Assembly: GCA_964626685.1 (NCBI GenBank)
Contig: CAZVJY010000004.1
Span: 62,001-126,000, forward strand
Length of the DNA stretch: 64,000 nt
Origin: RGEC01 sp964626685
GTDB taxonomy: Bacteria > Bacteroidota > Bacteroidia > NS11-12g > UBA955
Direction: 5' to 3'
Each line of letters begins with the position of its first letter. Position 1 is the first letter of the stretch. Positions 1 to 8,971 of the stretch are shown piece by piece. Below the pieces are notes generated by a model. It was not told where the DNA came from, made no database searches, and worked only from the letters and a program-made list of their open reading frames with translations. The position numbers were made by a program, and so were the translations under genes.

Positions 1-774
1 AAGAAAGGGGTGAAAATTCACTGCAACACCCGCGTAGTTTCCGTACAGGAGCAAGGCGGTAAAATGGTATCGGTAACCGACCAGAACGGCAAAGTATGGA
101 ATGCCGATTTGTTCGTAATCAATGCTGATTCAGCCTCCTTCAGGGGTAAATTCCTAAACAGACCCGCTTTTACCGAAAAGAAACTGGATAAAATGGACTG
201 GACCCTGGCGCCTTTCACCATTTACCTGGGTGTGAAAGGTAAAATGGACGGAATCGCCCACCACAACTATTTCCTGGGGAACAATTTCAGGCAATATGCC
301 GATACGATTTTCCGCAGCACCGTGGCTCCTGATAAGCCCTATTACTATGTAAATGTGGCCAGTAAAAGCAATCCGGAGTGTGCTCCTGAGGGATGTGAAA
401 ACCTGTTTATTTTATGTCCGGTTCCCGACCGCCGTGTAAAGCCCGACTGGCAGGATGCAGATAAGCTGGCAGATGACATAATTCAGGATCTTGGGAAAAG
501 GGTTGGTTTCGATATTCATGCGAATACCATTAGCCGCACGATATATACACCTTTGGAATGGGAACAAATGTTCTCATTGTATCGCGGCAGCGGACTTGGA
601 CTGGCACACGGCATGAACCAAATTGGTGCTTTCCGCCCTGCAAACAAAGACGAGAAGTTAAATAATGTTTACTACGTTGGTGCCAGTACCCATCCGGGAA
701 CAGGCCTGCCTATTGTCGTAATCGGTTCAAAACTAATAACTGATAAAATTACCCATGAGCATCCAGCTGTTTGA
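1..774 (+). CDS. crtI: Phytoene desaturase (CrtI), C-terminal part
   Basis: The reading frame is open from the first base, so the 5' end lies outside the window; 257 residues are visible. It is the C-terminal part of a CrtI-type FAD-dependent carotenoid desaturase, which introduces double bases' worth of conjugation into phytoene to give lycopene-type products. The diagnostic C-terminal flavin motif is visible near the end (VGASTHPGTGLPIVVIGSK). A GTG at position 10 is not the true start, because homologous sequence continues upstream of it. The stop overlaps the start of crtB by 20 bases (755-774), so the two are co-transcribed and probably translationally coupled. Identity as CrtI rests on the motif plus the crtB neighbour; CrtD-type desaturases share the fold, and a second such paralogue lies at 7341-8801. 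Confidence 0.9.
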   Translation, partial: KKGVKIHCNTRVVSVQEQGGKMVSVTDQNGKVWNADLFVINADSASFRGKFLNRPAFTEKKLDKMDWTLAPFTIYLGVKGKMDGIAHHNYFLGNNFRQYADTIFRSTVAPDKPYYYVNVASKSNPECAPEGCENLFILCPVPDRRVKPDWQDADKLADDIIQDLGKRVGFDIHANTISRTIYTPLEWEQMFSLYRGSGLGLAHGMNQIGAFRPANKDEKLNNVYYVGASTHPGTGLPIVVIGSKLITDKITHEHPAV

Positions 775-1600
775 TAAAACATCTTCCGACATCAGCAGGC
801 GTGTAGCCCTGAATTACAGCACCAGTTTCTCACTGGGCATCCGGTTGTTGTCTAAGGAATACCGTTGGGCCGTTTTTGCCATTTACGGTTTTGTGCGCGT
901 TGCTGATGAAATTGTAGATACGTTTCACGACCATGATAAAGGCAAGTTGTTAACGGAGTTTAAAGAACAGACCTATGCAGCCATAGACTCCGGAATCAGT
1001 ACCAACCCGGTGTTGCATTCATTTCAAATGGCGGTGCGAAAATTTGGCATTGGCAGAGAGCTGATTGAACCGTTTTTTGTATCCATGGCACTGGATCTTG
1101 AGAAAAATACCTACGATGATGAGGGCTATGAAACCTACATTTATGGAAGCGCAGAGGTAGTAGGGCTTATGTGTCTGAAAGTTTTCTGCAACAATAATCA
1201 GAGCCAGTATGATTCACTGTTGCCCCATGCGAGAAGCCTGGGTGCCGCCTTTCAGAAGGTTAACTTTTTACGTGACCTGAAAAGTGATGTGGATGAGCGT
1301 GGCCGTGTTTATTTCCCTGGTGTCGATTTCAGCGCTTTCAGTGAAAAAGATAAAAATCTGATTATTGCCGATGTGAAAAAAGATTTTTCCCATGCACTGG
1401 AGGGTATCAAAAAATTACCTGTAGGTTGCAGGCTGGGTGTATACACTGCGTATATCTATTATCTTAAGCTGCTGGAAAAAATTCAGCGAAGCTCTGCCGA
1501 GGAAATTGCAGGAAGCCGCATTCGTATTCCCAACAGCCAGAAGCTGATTTTGCTTGCCAAAAGCTACGTGAAAGAGCGCATGATGCGCGCTGCACTGTGA
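755..1600 (+). CDS. crtB: Phytoene synthase (CrtB)
   Basis: A 281-residue squalene/phytoene synthase family enzyme that condenses two geranylgeranyl diphosphates into phytoene, the first committed step of C40 carotenoid synthesis. Both Asp-rich diphosphate/Mg-binding regions are seen: ADEIVD (about residue 50) and the region NFLRDLKSDVDERGRVYF (about residues 170-187). Length is normal for the bacterial family. It starts with ATG inside the 3' end of crtI (20-base overlap), a typical crtI-crtB arrangement. The stop lies one base from the stop of the convergent radA, leaving no space for a terminator between them. Confidence 0.96.
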   Translation: MSIQLFDKTSSDISRRVALNYSTSFSLGIRLLSKEYRWAVFAIYGFVRVADEIVDTFHDHDKGKLLTEFKEQTYAAIDSGISTNPVLHSFQMAVRKFGIGRELIEPFFVSMALDLEKNTYDDEGYETYIYGSAEVVGLMCLKVFCNNNQSQYDSLLPHARSLGAAFQKVNFLRDLKSDVDERGRVYFPGVDFSAFSEKDKNLIIADVKKDFSHALEGIKKLPVGCRLGVYTAYIYYLKLLEKIQRSSAEEIAGSRIRIPNSQKLILLAKSYVKERMMRAAL

Positions 1601-1601
1601 T

Positions 1602-2960
1602 TTAGCCAAATAGCCAGGCAAACATTTCATCAACCCGGCCAAACTGCCGTACCTTGATTTTTCCCTTTAACTCGGGGATTTTGCAGTATTTGGAAACAAT
1701 GATTTCTTCAAACCCAAGTTTTTCTGCCTCAGCAATGCGTTGTTCCACGCGCTGAACGGCACGGATTTCACCACTGAGACCAATTTCACCGGAAAAAACG
1801 GTTTTTGATGGCACGCAAATGCCCTGATAACTGCTCATGATGGCGGCAACAGCGGCAAGGTCCAGCGCAGGATCCTCAATACGGATACCACCGGCCAGGT
1901 TGATGAAAACATCCTGAGCCCCCAGACGAAAACCACATCTTTTTTCGAGCACCGCCAGCAGCATATTTAATCTGCGCAAATCAAAGCCTGTGCAGGATCG
2001 CTGCGGTGTTCCGTATACTGCAGTGCTAACCAGTGCCTGCGTTTCCAGCAGAATGGGTCTCACACCTTCCATTGCGACTGCAATGGCTACACCGGAAATG
2101 TCTTCATCGCGCTCAACCAAGAATACCTGCGAAGGATTTTTAACGGTAGATAACCCGCTTCCGCTCATTTCATAAATCCCCATTTCGTGGGTGCTGCCAA
2201 AACGGTTTTTGAGAGAGCGCAGCAATCGGAAATGATAGTTTCTGTCTCCTTCAAACTGCAAAACCGTGTCTACCATGTGTTCCAGAATTTTTGGTCCCGC
2301 AATGCTGCCATCTTTGGTTATATGGCCAATCAGAAATACAGAAACCTGATTTTCTTTGGCAAAACGTAACAATTGGCCTGCACATTCCCTTATCTGTGAA
2401 ACACTGCCGGGGGTGGCTTCCAGTAAATCACTGTAAAGGGTTTGTATGGAATCGATGATGACAATTTCAGGTTTTAGGTTTTGCATATTTTGCAAAACCG
2501 CCTCCAGGCGCGTTTCTGTAATAACCATGCAATGCTCATTGTCAATGCCTATCCGGTCGGCCCGCAATTTAACCTGCTCGGCACTTTCTTCTCCTGAAAC
2601 ATAGGCAACAGGCAGTTTAAGTTTTAATGCAATCTGAAGCAACAGTGTACTTTTGCCTATACCGGGTTCTCCGCCCAGCAATACAAGGCTTCCCGGAACC
2701 AGGCCACCGCCCAGCACCAGGTTTAATTCTTCATCTGGCATGGCAACCCTTTCTGTTTTTTCAGATGTAATCTGTTTTACATTCTGCGGCACGGCTTTCT
2801 CTGCAGGTGAAGTTTTGGTCCAACCCGTCGGGCTGCTTTTTACGGATACAACTTCCTCCTTAAGTGAATTCCAGGCGCCACAGGCGCTGCATTTTCCTGC
2901 CCATTTAGGACTATCAGCACCACACTCTCCACAGAAAAAAACCGTTTTGCTTTTTGCCAT
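1602..2960 (-). CDS. radA: DNA repair protein RadA
   Basis: A 452-residue RadA (Sms), a RecA-related ATPase that promotes branch migration and processing of recombination intermediates. Domain order is canonical: an N-terminal C4 zinc finger (C10, C13, C24, C27), a RecA-like core with Walker A GEPGIGKSTLL (about residue 97), the RadA signature LKNRFGST (about residue 250), and a C-terminal Lon-protease-like domain. It starts with ATG at 2960. Upstream on the minus strand lies TACTTTGC, four bases before the ATG, a shortened form of the phylum's -7 box. It is divergent from the Nfu gene at 3081. Confidence 0.97.
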   Translation of the reverse strand: MAKSKTVFFCGECGADSPKWAGKCSACGAWNSLKEEVVSVKSSPTGWTKTSPAEKAVPQNVKQITSEKTERVAMPDEELNLVLGGGLVPGSLVLLGGEPGIGKSTLLLQIALKLKLPVAYVSGEESAEQVKLRADRIGIDNEHCMVITETRLEAVLQNMQNLKPEIVIIDSIQTLYSDLLEATPGSVSQIRECAGQLLRFAKENQVSVFLIGHITKDGSIAGPKILEHMVDTVLQFEGDRNYHFRLLRSLKNRFGSTHEMGIYEMSGSGLSTVKNPSQVFLVERDEDISGVAIAVAMEGVRPILLETQALVSTAVYGTPQRSCTGFDLRRLNMLLAVLEKRCGFRLGAQDVFINLAGGIRIEDPALDLAAVAAIMSSYQGICVPSKTVFSGEIGLSGEIRAVQRVEQRIAEAEKLGFEEIIVSKYCKIPELKGKIKVRQFGRVDEMFAWLFG

Positions 2961-3063
2961 GTTGCAAAGTACATCTACGTAGGCTTGCTGTTGTAATCAA
3001 CTTTTGCACGTTTTTTATTTAGAAAGATTATAAACAAATACTGAATCTGCTGTGTTTATTGTT

Positions 3064-3071
3064 TAATTTTG
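3064..3071 (+). promoter_or_regulatory. -7 promoter box TAATTTTG for the Nfu gene
   Basis: Exact match to the Bacteroidota -7 element TAnnTTTG, ending 9 bases before the ATG at 3081. No convincing TTG -33 element is seen at the usual spacing. Transcription would start at most a few bases before the start codon. Confidence 0.5.
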
Positions 3072-3080
3072 TAGTACCAT

Positions 3081-3650
3081 ATGGAACCATCAGCGGAAAA
3101 TCTTGTAACCATCTATGCCGAGGCAACACCCAATCCCGAAAGCATGAAGTTTGTTTCGAGCAAAATGCTCCTGCCCAATGACAGTGCCGATTTCAGGACT
3201 GCAGAATCTGCAGTGGATTCGGAGCTTGCCAAGGCCTTGTTTGAAATGCCTTTTGTAAAGGGCGTTTTTATCATGAACAATTTTGTGTCGGTGACCAAAA
3301 ACAACGATTATGAGTGGTTTGATCTGATTCCCGACTTACGTCAGTTTTTTCAGGAGTGGATACAAGATGGAAAATCCATTGTTTCGCCCAAAAAGCAACT
3401 ATCAGCAGAAGAGGAAACTGAGGTGGAACGCAAAATCCGTCAGTTACTGGAAGACCATGTTCGCCCTGCTGTTGAGATGGACGGCGGTGCCATCGATTTC
3501 AAAAGTTTCCAAAACGGCATTGTTACCGTGCAGATGAAAGGCAGCTGTTCAGGTTGTCCCTCCTCAACCATGACACTAAAGGCCGGCATTGAAAACCTCC
3601 TTAAACGAATGGTTCCCGAAGTTCAGTCGGTAGAGGCAGAAGCCGGTTGA
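3081..3650 (+). CDS. NifU/Nfu-family iron-sulfur cluster scaffold protein
   Basis: A 189-residue protein with two domains. The N-terminal Nfu_N (Scaffold protein Nfu/NifU N-terminal) domain carries the EATPNPESMKFV signature (residues about 14-25). The C-terminal NifU domain (about residues 110-185) contains the CxxC cluster-binding site in GSCSGCPSST. Such proteins carry [4Fe-4S] clusters and deliver them to target apoproteins in the cytoplasm. It starts with ATG preceded by a TAATTTTG box and is divergent from radA. hscA (29.6 kb), which also serves Fe-S protein assembly, is elsewhere in the window. Confidence 0.92.
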   Translation: MEPSAENLVTIYAEATPNPESMKFVSSKMLLPNDSADFRTAESAVDSELAKALFEMPFVKGVFIMNNFVSVTKNNDYEWFDLIPDLRQFFQEWIQDGKSIVSPKKQLSAEEETEVERKIRQLLEDHVRPAVEMDGGAIDFKSFQNGIVTVQMKGSCSGCPSSTMTLKAGIENLLKRMVPEVQSVEAEAG

Positions 3651-3721
3651 GGATTTTATCCTGATCTGTGCAACGTGAATATCGTTGCATTTCCTTTTAT
3701 TTGCCGTTAAATCTTTTTTTT

Positions 3722-5611
3722 ATGTCCAAAAACTTACCCAAAGAATTTAAAGACCCAGACTTTCGGTCCCTTCACCAGTTTTTTCTCAATTCAGCGCATC
3801 ACATTCATACACCGGATACGGTTTATCTGACGCGCAAGGAATCCGGAAAATGGGTTGATTATACCTATCGCGATTTGCTGGCCTACATTGATTGCCTCAC
3901 AGGCTGGCTTATGAGCCGTGGCCTGCAAAAGGGCGATCGCGTAGCGTTGATACTTGAAAACAGCCCGGAGTTCTATTGCATAGACCAGTCTCTGCAGAAA
4001 CTGGGCATTATTAATGTGAGTATTTATCCAACCCTTACAGCGGAAGAAACTGCATTTATCCTGAATGATTCAGAAGCGCGTATTCTATTTGTTGGAAATC
4101 CTTTTTTGCTGAAGAAATTTAAGAAAGTAGAAGATAAATGCCCCACTGTGGAAGTGGTTGTGAGTTTTCCGGAGGATGTAGAGACAGGCGATAAGCTGAT
4201 AACCTATAAGCAGGTGCTGGAGCAGGGCAGAGTCTTGCATCCATCCTGGAATGAACAGATTGAAGCCCGCTTCAAAGAAGTAGGGCACGATGATGTGGCC
4301 ACACTTATTTATACTTCAGGAACAACAGGTGTTCCCAAAGGGGCCATGCTCACCCATTATAACTTCCTCAGCAATTGCTATGATGCCAATGACTTGGTGC
4401 CCGACATCACAAAAGACGACAAATTTTTAAGTTTTTTGCCGCTGAGTCATGTGTTTGAGCGAATGGCGTATTATCTCACAACCTATCTGGGGTCATCGGT
4501 GGCTTTTGCCGAGAATATTGATAAAGTAGCGCAAAACATTGCAGAGGTAAAACCTACCCTGATGGCAGCTGTTCCGAGGTTGCTGGAAAGGGTACACGAC
4601 CGTGTGATGAAAAGTGGAACTGAAGCCGGTGGTATGAAGGCGAAAATCTTTCTGTGGGCCCTTGGAGTGGGTGAGAAAGCCCGTCACCGCCGGGATGAAG
4701 GAAAATCCAAAGGGCCTGTTTTGTCTGCACAATACGCACTGGCCAATAAGTTGGTTTTTTCCAAAATCAAGGAGAAAATGGGAGGAAGGCTTAAGTTGTT
4801 CGTTTCAGGTGGAGGTGCTTTGCCGCCGCATGTGGGTGAGTTTTTTGCCAACCTGGGAATACAGGTTCAGGAAGGTTTTGGACTTACCGAGACGTCACCT
4901 TTTATAACTGTGAATGAATACAACAGGCAGGTGTATGGAACCGTGGGTCGTGTGGCCCCCAGGCAGCAGGTAGCCATTCAGAATCCCGATACAAAGGAAA
5001 TTTACACGGTGCAAACATACCATACCTTTAAGCCTGATTTTGTCTCAGAGGAGGGCGAAATTCTTTCCAAAGGGCCCAATGTTATGAAAGGCTATTGGAA
5101 CAACAAAGCTGAAACCAATAAGGTTTTTGACAATGAAGGATGGTTCCATACCGGGGATATTGGCCGGTTTGAAAAAGGATACCTGAAAATTACGGATCGT
5201 CTGAAAAATATGCTGGTTACCTCTCTGGGAAAGAATATTTACCCTACCCAGTTAGAGAACAACTTTCTGAAAAGCCCAAAAATAGAGCAGATTTTTATCA
5301 TTGGTGATAAGCAGGAGTTTGTAACAGCCATTATCGTTCCGGCTAAAGAAGAAGCGGTTGCCAAGGGTATTGATACTGCCTTGTTTGATGGAGAAGTACC
5401 CTTTATTGAAAATGAGCAACTGCGCCAGTGGCTAATGGAGGATGTGAAAAAATACAATGAAAATCTCGCCAAGTTTGAACGGGTTAAAGATTTTCTGATT
5501 AAGCGCACGCCATTCTCTATTGAAGACGGGGATATGACCATTACATTGAAGGTGAAACGGAAGGTAGTCATGGAAAAGTATGCGAATGAAATAAACAAAT
5601 TGTACAGTTGA
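3722..5611 (+). CDS. Long-chain fatty-acid--CoA ligase
   Basis: An AMP-forming acyl-CoA synthetase of the FAA1/COG1022 type that activates fatty acids to acyl-CoA via acyl-AMP. The ATG at 3722 is chosen (629 residues); the frame extends upstream to a GTG at 3668, but homology begins after MSKNLPKEF. The ATP/AMP signature YTSGTTGVPKGAMLTH is at about residue 200. The later motifs GFGLTETSP and the hinge region with GWFHTGDIG are intact. About 30 residues in the C-terminal domain (GKNIYPTQLE region) hold the Lys-containing motif of the family. It lies 71 bases after the Nfu gene and may be co-transcribed with it. Confidence 0.94.
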   Translation: MSKNLPKEFKDPDFRSLHQFFLNSAHHIHTPDTVYLTRKESGKWVDYTYRDLLAYIDCLTGWLMSRGLQKGDRVALILENSPEFYCIDQSLQKLGIINVSIYPTLTAEETAFILNDSEARILFVGNPFLLKKFKKVEDKCPTVEVVVSFPEDVETGDKLITYKQVLEQGRVLHPSWNEQIEARFKEVGHDDVATLIYTSGTTGVPKGAMLTHYNFLSNCYDANDLVPDITKDDKFLSFLPLSHVFERMAYYLTTYLGSSVAFAENIDKVAQNIAEVKPTLMAAVPRLLERVHDRVMKSGTEAGGMKAKIFLWALGVGEKARHRRDEGKSKGPVLSAQYALANKLVFSKIKEKMGGRLKLFVSGGGALPPHVGEFFANLGIQVQEGFGLTETSPFITVNEYNRQVYGTVGRVAPRQQVAIQNPDTKEIYTVQTYHTFKPDFVSEEGEILSKGPNVMKGYWNNKAETNKVFDNEGWFHTGDIGRFEKGYLKITDRLKNMLVTSLGKNIYPTQLENNFLKSPKIEQIFIIGDKQEFVTAIIVPAKEEAVAKGIDTALFDGEVPFIENEQLRQWLMEDVKKYNENLAKFERVKDFLIKRTPFSIEDGDMTITLKVKRKVVMEKYANEINKLYS

Positions 5612-5683
5612 CACTTAGTTGATTTATTACTAATATCAACAGTATGTTAATATTAAGTCAGCTCTGCATATCACAAAAAACCA

Positions 5684-5691
5684 TACTTTTG
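5684..5691 (+). promoter_or_regulatory. -7 promoter box TACTTTTG
   Basis: Exact TAnnTTTG match 25 bases before the TTG start at 5717. No clear -33 TTG at the expected distance. It supports the idea that the gene at 5717 is a separate transcription unit starting after the box. Confidence 0.4.
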
Positions 5692-5716
5692 CGCTGGTTT
5701 AAAATCAGCTCTCTGT

Positions 5717-6736
5717 TTGAATATTTATCTGACTCTTGGTTTGTTTTCGGTTTGCAGTGCAGGCGCGTTTTTGTTTCTGAAACTTGCCAGAATTTATGGG
5801 CTTCATGATCATCCAAGCAGCAGGAGTTCTCACTGGAAGCCAACGGTAACAGGCATGGGCCTGATAGTGGCGCTCTCGTTTATTACCTATCTGTTCTGGC
5901 ATCCATTTGTACTTCCTGAGTTTTTTGTGGCAGGTTTTTTTATTATCACTGCAGTTAGTTTTCTCGATGATATCTTCTTCCTGAAGCACTCTTTTCGCCT
6001 GGTAATTCAAATGATTACCATGGGTTTGCTAATGGCGCAAATGCCCTTCAGCAGCTTTGGTGCTGAGGCGGTTCCCATTTATCTGGCATCTTTTATCTTC
6101 GGTGTGGGTGTACTTAATGCCTATAATTTTATGGATGGGGTTAACGGAATGCTTACCCTTCATGCCCTGCTGGTGTTTTCCGGTCTTTTTTATCTTAACG
6201 AGACCTTGGTTGATCTTCAGGGGAATGCTATCCCATTCACGGATTCCAACTTTATTTTAAGCATCATAATTCCGCTGGCAGTTTTCGGGTTTTTCAACAT
6301 ACGCAGGTCTGCCATCGCATTTATGGGTGATGTTGGCAGTATGTCCATCGCCTTTATTACTGTTTACCTTATTTATTCCTTGATATTCAGGACCGGTAAT
6401 TATATGTACCTGCTCATGTTCAGTGTTTTTGGCGCTGACGCGGCATTAACTGTGTGTTACAAACTGCTGCTGGGTGAGAATATATTTGTTCCTCACCGCG
6501 ACTTTTTATTCAAGAAATTGGTGCATCTGGGGAAGTGGTCTCACCTTCAAGTGAGCTTTGCCTATTTTGCCCTTCAGGCAGCTATTAATTTTGTTGTTTT
6601 AGGGGTGTTCCCTCCGGCCCCAAAACTTAGCACCCAAATTTCGGTGCTGTTTATTGGATGTTTGCTTCTTATTGGCATATACGTCTATATACAGTCTAAA
6701 TTCCCAAGACGCAACGCTCTCAGGTCAAAAGAGTAA
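5717..6736 (+). CDS. Glycosyltransferase family 4, WecA/MraY-like polyprenyl-phosphate sugar-1-P transferase
   Basis: A 339-residue polytopic inner-membrane protein of the PNPT family, which transfers a HexNAc-1-phosphate (or similar) from a UDP-sugar to a polyprenyl phosphate to start O-antigen, capsule or exopolysaccharide synthesis. Family motifs seen: SRSSHWKPTVTGMG near the N-terminus, the DD pair in FLDDIFF, the catalytic NAYNFMDGVNGM, and FMGDVGSMS. The best start is a TTG at 5717; an in-frame stop lies at 5654 and no ATG or GTG intervenes. The donor sugar cannot be told from sequence; the position of the motifs favours WecA-like over MraY. The 3' end overlaps the convergent carotenoid gene by 12 bases. 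Confidence 0.88.
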   Translation: MNIYLTLGLFSVCSAGAFLFLKLARIYGLHDHPSSRSSHWKPTVTGMGLIVALSFITYLFWHPFVLPEFFVAGFFIITAVSFLDDIFFLKHSFRLVIQMITMGLLMAQMPFSSFGAEAVPIYLASFIFGVGVLNAYNFMDGVNGMLTLHALLVFSGLFYLNETLVDLQGNAIPFTDSNFILSIIIPLAVFGFFNIRRSAIAFMGDVGSMSIAFITVYLIYSLIFRTGNYMYLLMFSVFGADAALTVCYKLLLGENIFVPHRDFLFKKLVHLGKWSHLQVSFAYFALQAAINFVVLGVFPPAPKLSTQISVLFIGCLLLIGIYVYIQSKFPRRNALRSKE

Positions 6737-7354
6737 ACGTATCAGCCCAAAAAATACAAGCTGGATAACGAGTAAAGAAGCCGCAATGTTATTTCTCTCC
6801 GGTTTTGTAAACCAGAGATAAAGCCGAATCAGCAAAAAAGAACAGATAAACCATGCAACGTAGTTTTGTAGGGGGATGATTCCTTTTTCCCAATACCACA
6901 TGCCCATCCATACTGCGCCTGGTTCCATAATGTAATCATACATTGTCATGATACATGCACCGGCCAGTGCTATTCCCCAGGTATTGCCAATCCTGCCGGA
7001 AAGCGCTGAAACAACGAAAAACACCATCATGGCCCAGTTTATTCCAATCATGTAAGGGATGCTCTGCCAGCCCGGTCCCAGGGTTTTCCCGTAATGGTAC
7101 TTGCCAAAGATTAGCCCGGTATGTACACCTGCATATTCAATGAAAAAACCGCAAAGTGCCACGCAAATCAGTGCGATTAACAGTCCGAAAGTCCATTTTT
7201 TTTGAAAAATAAGCGGGACGGTCAATGATAGTGCCAGGTTTACAGGAGTCAATCCAATAACCTGACTGCGTGTTCCGGCTATATAAAGCCCGGTTATGCC
7301 TACCGCATATACAATTCCGGCTATGCCAATAACTCTTTTTTCAGCCCCTTGCAT
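6725..7354 (-). CDS. cruF: Carotenoid biosynthesis protein, CruF-like (DUF422) C-1',2'-hydratase
   Basis: A hydrophobic protein of the DUF422/CruF family (about 209 residues, roughly 6-7 membrane segments). Conserved family residues are visible: EYAGVHTGLIFGKYHYG, LGPGWQSIPYMIGINW and MYDYIMEPGAVW. CruF adds water across the 1',2' end of acyclic or monocyclic carotenoids. The frame is open to 7441, but the ATG at 7354 is preferred: it gives a short N-terminus and a 14-base overlap with the upstream desaturase gene, as in a coupled operon. Pairing with a CrtD-type enzyme points to hydroxylated, 3',4'-desaturated end groups (myxol/saproxanthin/flexixanthin type); that product is an inference. 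Confidence 0.85.
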   Translation of the reverse strand: MQGAEKRVIGIAGIVYAVGITGLYIAGTRSQVIGLTPVNLALSLTVPLIFQKKWTFGLLIALICVALCGFFIEYAGVHTGLIFGKYHYGKTLGPGWQSIPYMIGINWAMMVFFVVSALSGRIGNTWGIALAGACIMTMYDYIMEPGAVWMGMWYWEKGIIPLQNYVAWFICSFLLIRLYLWFTKPERNNIAASLLVIQLVFFGLIRLLF

Positions 7355-8801
7355 GGTGTTTTTTAATGATGATATCGCTTGCAATATTACCACCCAAAAC
7401 GCACAATGGAATACCACCTCCCGGATGTACACTGCCGCCACAGAAATAAAGCCCCTTGATTTTTTTGGAAAAATTGGCCTGCCTGAAAAATGCCGACATC
7501 AGGTTATTGCTGCTGCTGCCATAGAGCGAGCCGAACGTACTTCCTGTATAGGATTCTATCCTCACGGGATCAAGGTACTCTTCGAATTCAATGAGCGATT
7601 CAATATCGCAATTCAGCATAGTGTTGATTTTATTGACTATTCTTTTCCGTGCCTGTATTCTCAGATCCTCCCAGTTTTGGCTTTGGTTTGCAGGGGTGTT
7701 GATCATTACAAACCAGTTCTCGCAATCCGGTGGGGCGTCGGCGATTTCTTCCTTACAGCTGATATTGATATACACCGTTGGATCCTCATCAATGGTTTGG
7801 TATTCAAATATGTTTTGAAATTCGCGCTTGTAATCGTTGCCGAACAAGATGTTATGCAAATCCAGCTTAGGGAATTTTCTTTTAACGCCCCAGTAAAAAA
7901 TTAGTGCTGAGCTGCTGGGTTCTGATTTTTTGATTTTACCCGGCAGGGGAAGATTGAGCAGGCGATATGTCAGGCGCACATCCAGGTTCGATAACAGAAG
8001 ATCGGTGTGGTGAAGCATCCCGTTAGCCGTCAGGCCTTTGATTTGATTTTGTTCATGGTGAATGTTTTCAATGGTATGCCCAAAATGAAAGGACACTCCC
8101 AATGATTCAGCCTGCCTGTGAAGGGCTTTGGCAATGGCGATTATCCCTCCTTTGGGCATGTAAGCACCAATTCCCATTTCGAGGTGTGGAATGACATTGA
8201 GTGTGGATGGAGCCTTCCACGGATTAGAACCATTGTACGTTGCATACCTGTCGAAAAACTGTATCAGATTTCTGTTGTTAAAACGCCGGCTGTTAGCGGA
8301 ATGCATGCTTCGCTGTATTCCAATAAATGGAAGATTTAGAATGCCTCTGATGCCTTGGGGGTGCGTGTAGGTTGAAAGCTGATGCAGGCTTTTTTCAAGA
8401 AATACCGGAGCGGTAATTTTATACAAATAAGCACTGTGATTTAAGTGGTTTTTAATGGCCTGCTCATGCTCATTAAAGGTTTTAGATGCTGTTTTTATAA
8501 ATTGACGGCGGTCCGCGGGACAGGCAAAAAAAGTGCCGTCAGGAAAGAAGTAATGGCACAGCGTGTTGAGTTTCCTGTATTCGAATCCAATACTTTTGTC
8601 CAGGAGGGCGTCTATGTATTGCGGCATGGTAAACAGGGAAGGCCCTGCGTCAAAACGATAGCCGGATCCTGAAATTTCCGACATCTTGCCACCAGGTTCA
8701 TTTTTTTGTTCAAATACATCTACTTCATACCCTGCTTTGGCTAGCCTGATAGCGGCCGTGAGCCCCCCGATTCCTGCCCCTGCAATGCTTATTTTGTGCA
8801 C
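7341..8801 (-). CDS. CrtI/CrtD-family carotenoid desaturase (FAD oxidoreductase)
   Basis: A 486-residue phytoene-desaturase-superfamily protein. The N-terminal dinucleotide-binding motif GAGIGGLTAAIRLA is followed by EQKNEPGGKM; the C-terminal flavin motif is LYFCGGSVHPGGGIPLCVLGG. It starts with GTG at 8801. It is the second such enzyme in the window, besides the crtI end at 1-774. Its direct coupling to a CruF-like gene suggests it is the CrtD-type C-3',4' desaturase acting on the hydrated end, rather than the phytoene desaturase. A carotenoid ketolase/oxygenase of the same fold (CrtA-OH/CrtP-like) is an alternative. Confidence 0.85.
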   Translation of the reverse strand: MHKISIAGAGIGGLTAAIRLAKAGYEVDVFEQKNEPGGKMSEISGSGYRFDAGPSLFTMPQYIDALLDKSIGFEYRKLNTLCHYFFPDGTFFACPADRRQFIKTASKTFNEHEQAIKNHLNHSAYLYKITAPVFLEKSLHQLSTYTHPQGIRGILNLPFIGIQRSMHSANSRRFNNRNLIQFFDRYATYNGSNPWKAPSTLNVIPHLEMGIGAYMPKGGIIAIAKALHRQAESLGVSFHFGHTIENIHHEQNQIKGLTANGMLHHTDLLLSNLDVRLTYRLLNLPLPGKIKKSEPSSSALIFYWGVKRKFPKLDLHNILFGNDYKREFQNIFEYQTIDEDPTVYINISCKEEIADAPPDCENWFVMINTPANQSQNWEDLRIQARKRIVNKINTMLNCDIESLIEFEEYLDPVRIESYTGSTFGSLYGSSSNNLMSAFFRQANFSKKIKGLYFCGGSVHPGGGIPLCVLGGNIASDIIIKKHHARG

Positions 8802-8914
8802 AGGTAAATAACCCTAATCAGGTTGGGTTTGTTTGATTTGAAGCGCTTTTTATTTAATATTCGGTAATCTGAGTCCGTTTTTTGAAAAAAAATAAAAAAA
8901 AATCAGGTAAAGTG

Positions 8915-8944
8915 TTGCATTTTTATTTTTCACTTTTATTTTTG
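8915..8944 (+). promoter_or_regulatory. Strong promoter, TTG-N19-TATTTTTG
   Basis: The -33 TTG (8915-8917) is separated by 19 bases from an exact -7 box TATTTTTG (8937-8944). This matches the Bacteroidota housekeeping consensus in sequence and spacing. The ATG of the small lipoprotein follows 27 bases after the box. Confidence 0.75.
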
Positions 8945-8971
8945 CCGCACATTTAATCAGGAAAACACAAA

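Noticed and set aside
5645..5654. Palindrome TTAATATTAA and nearby AT-rich inverted repeats after the acyl-CoA ligase gene
   Set aside because: Weak AT-only stems without a T run; expected in AT-rich spacers.
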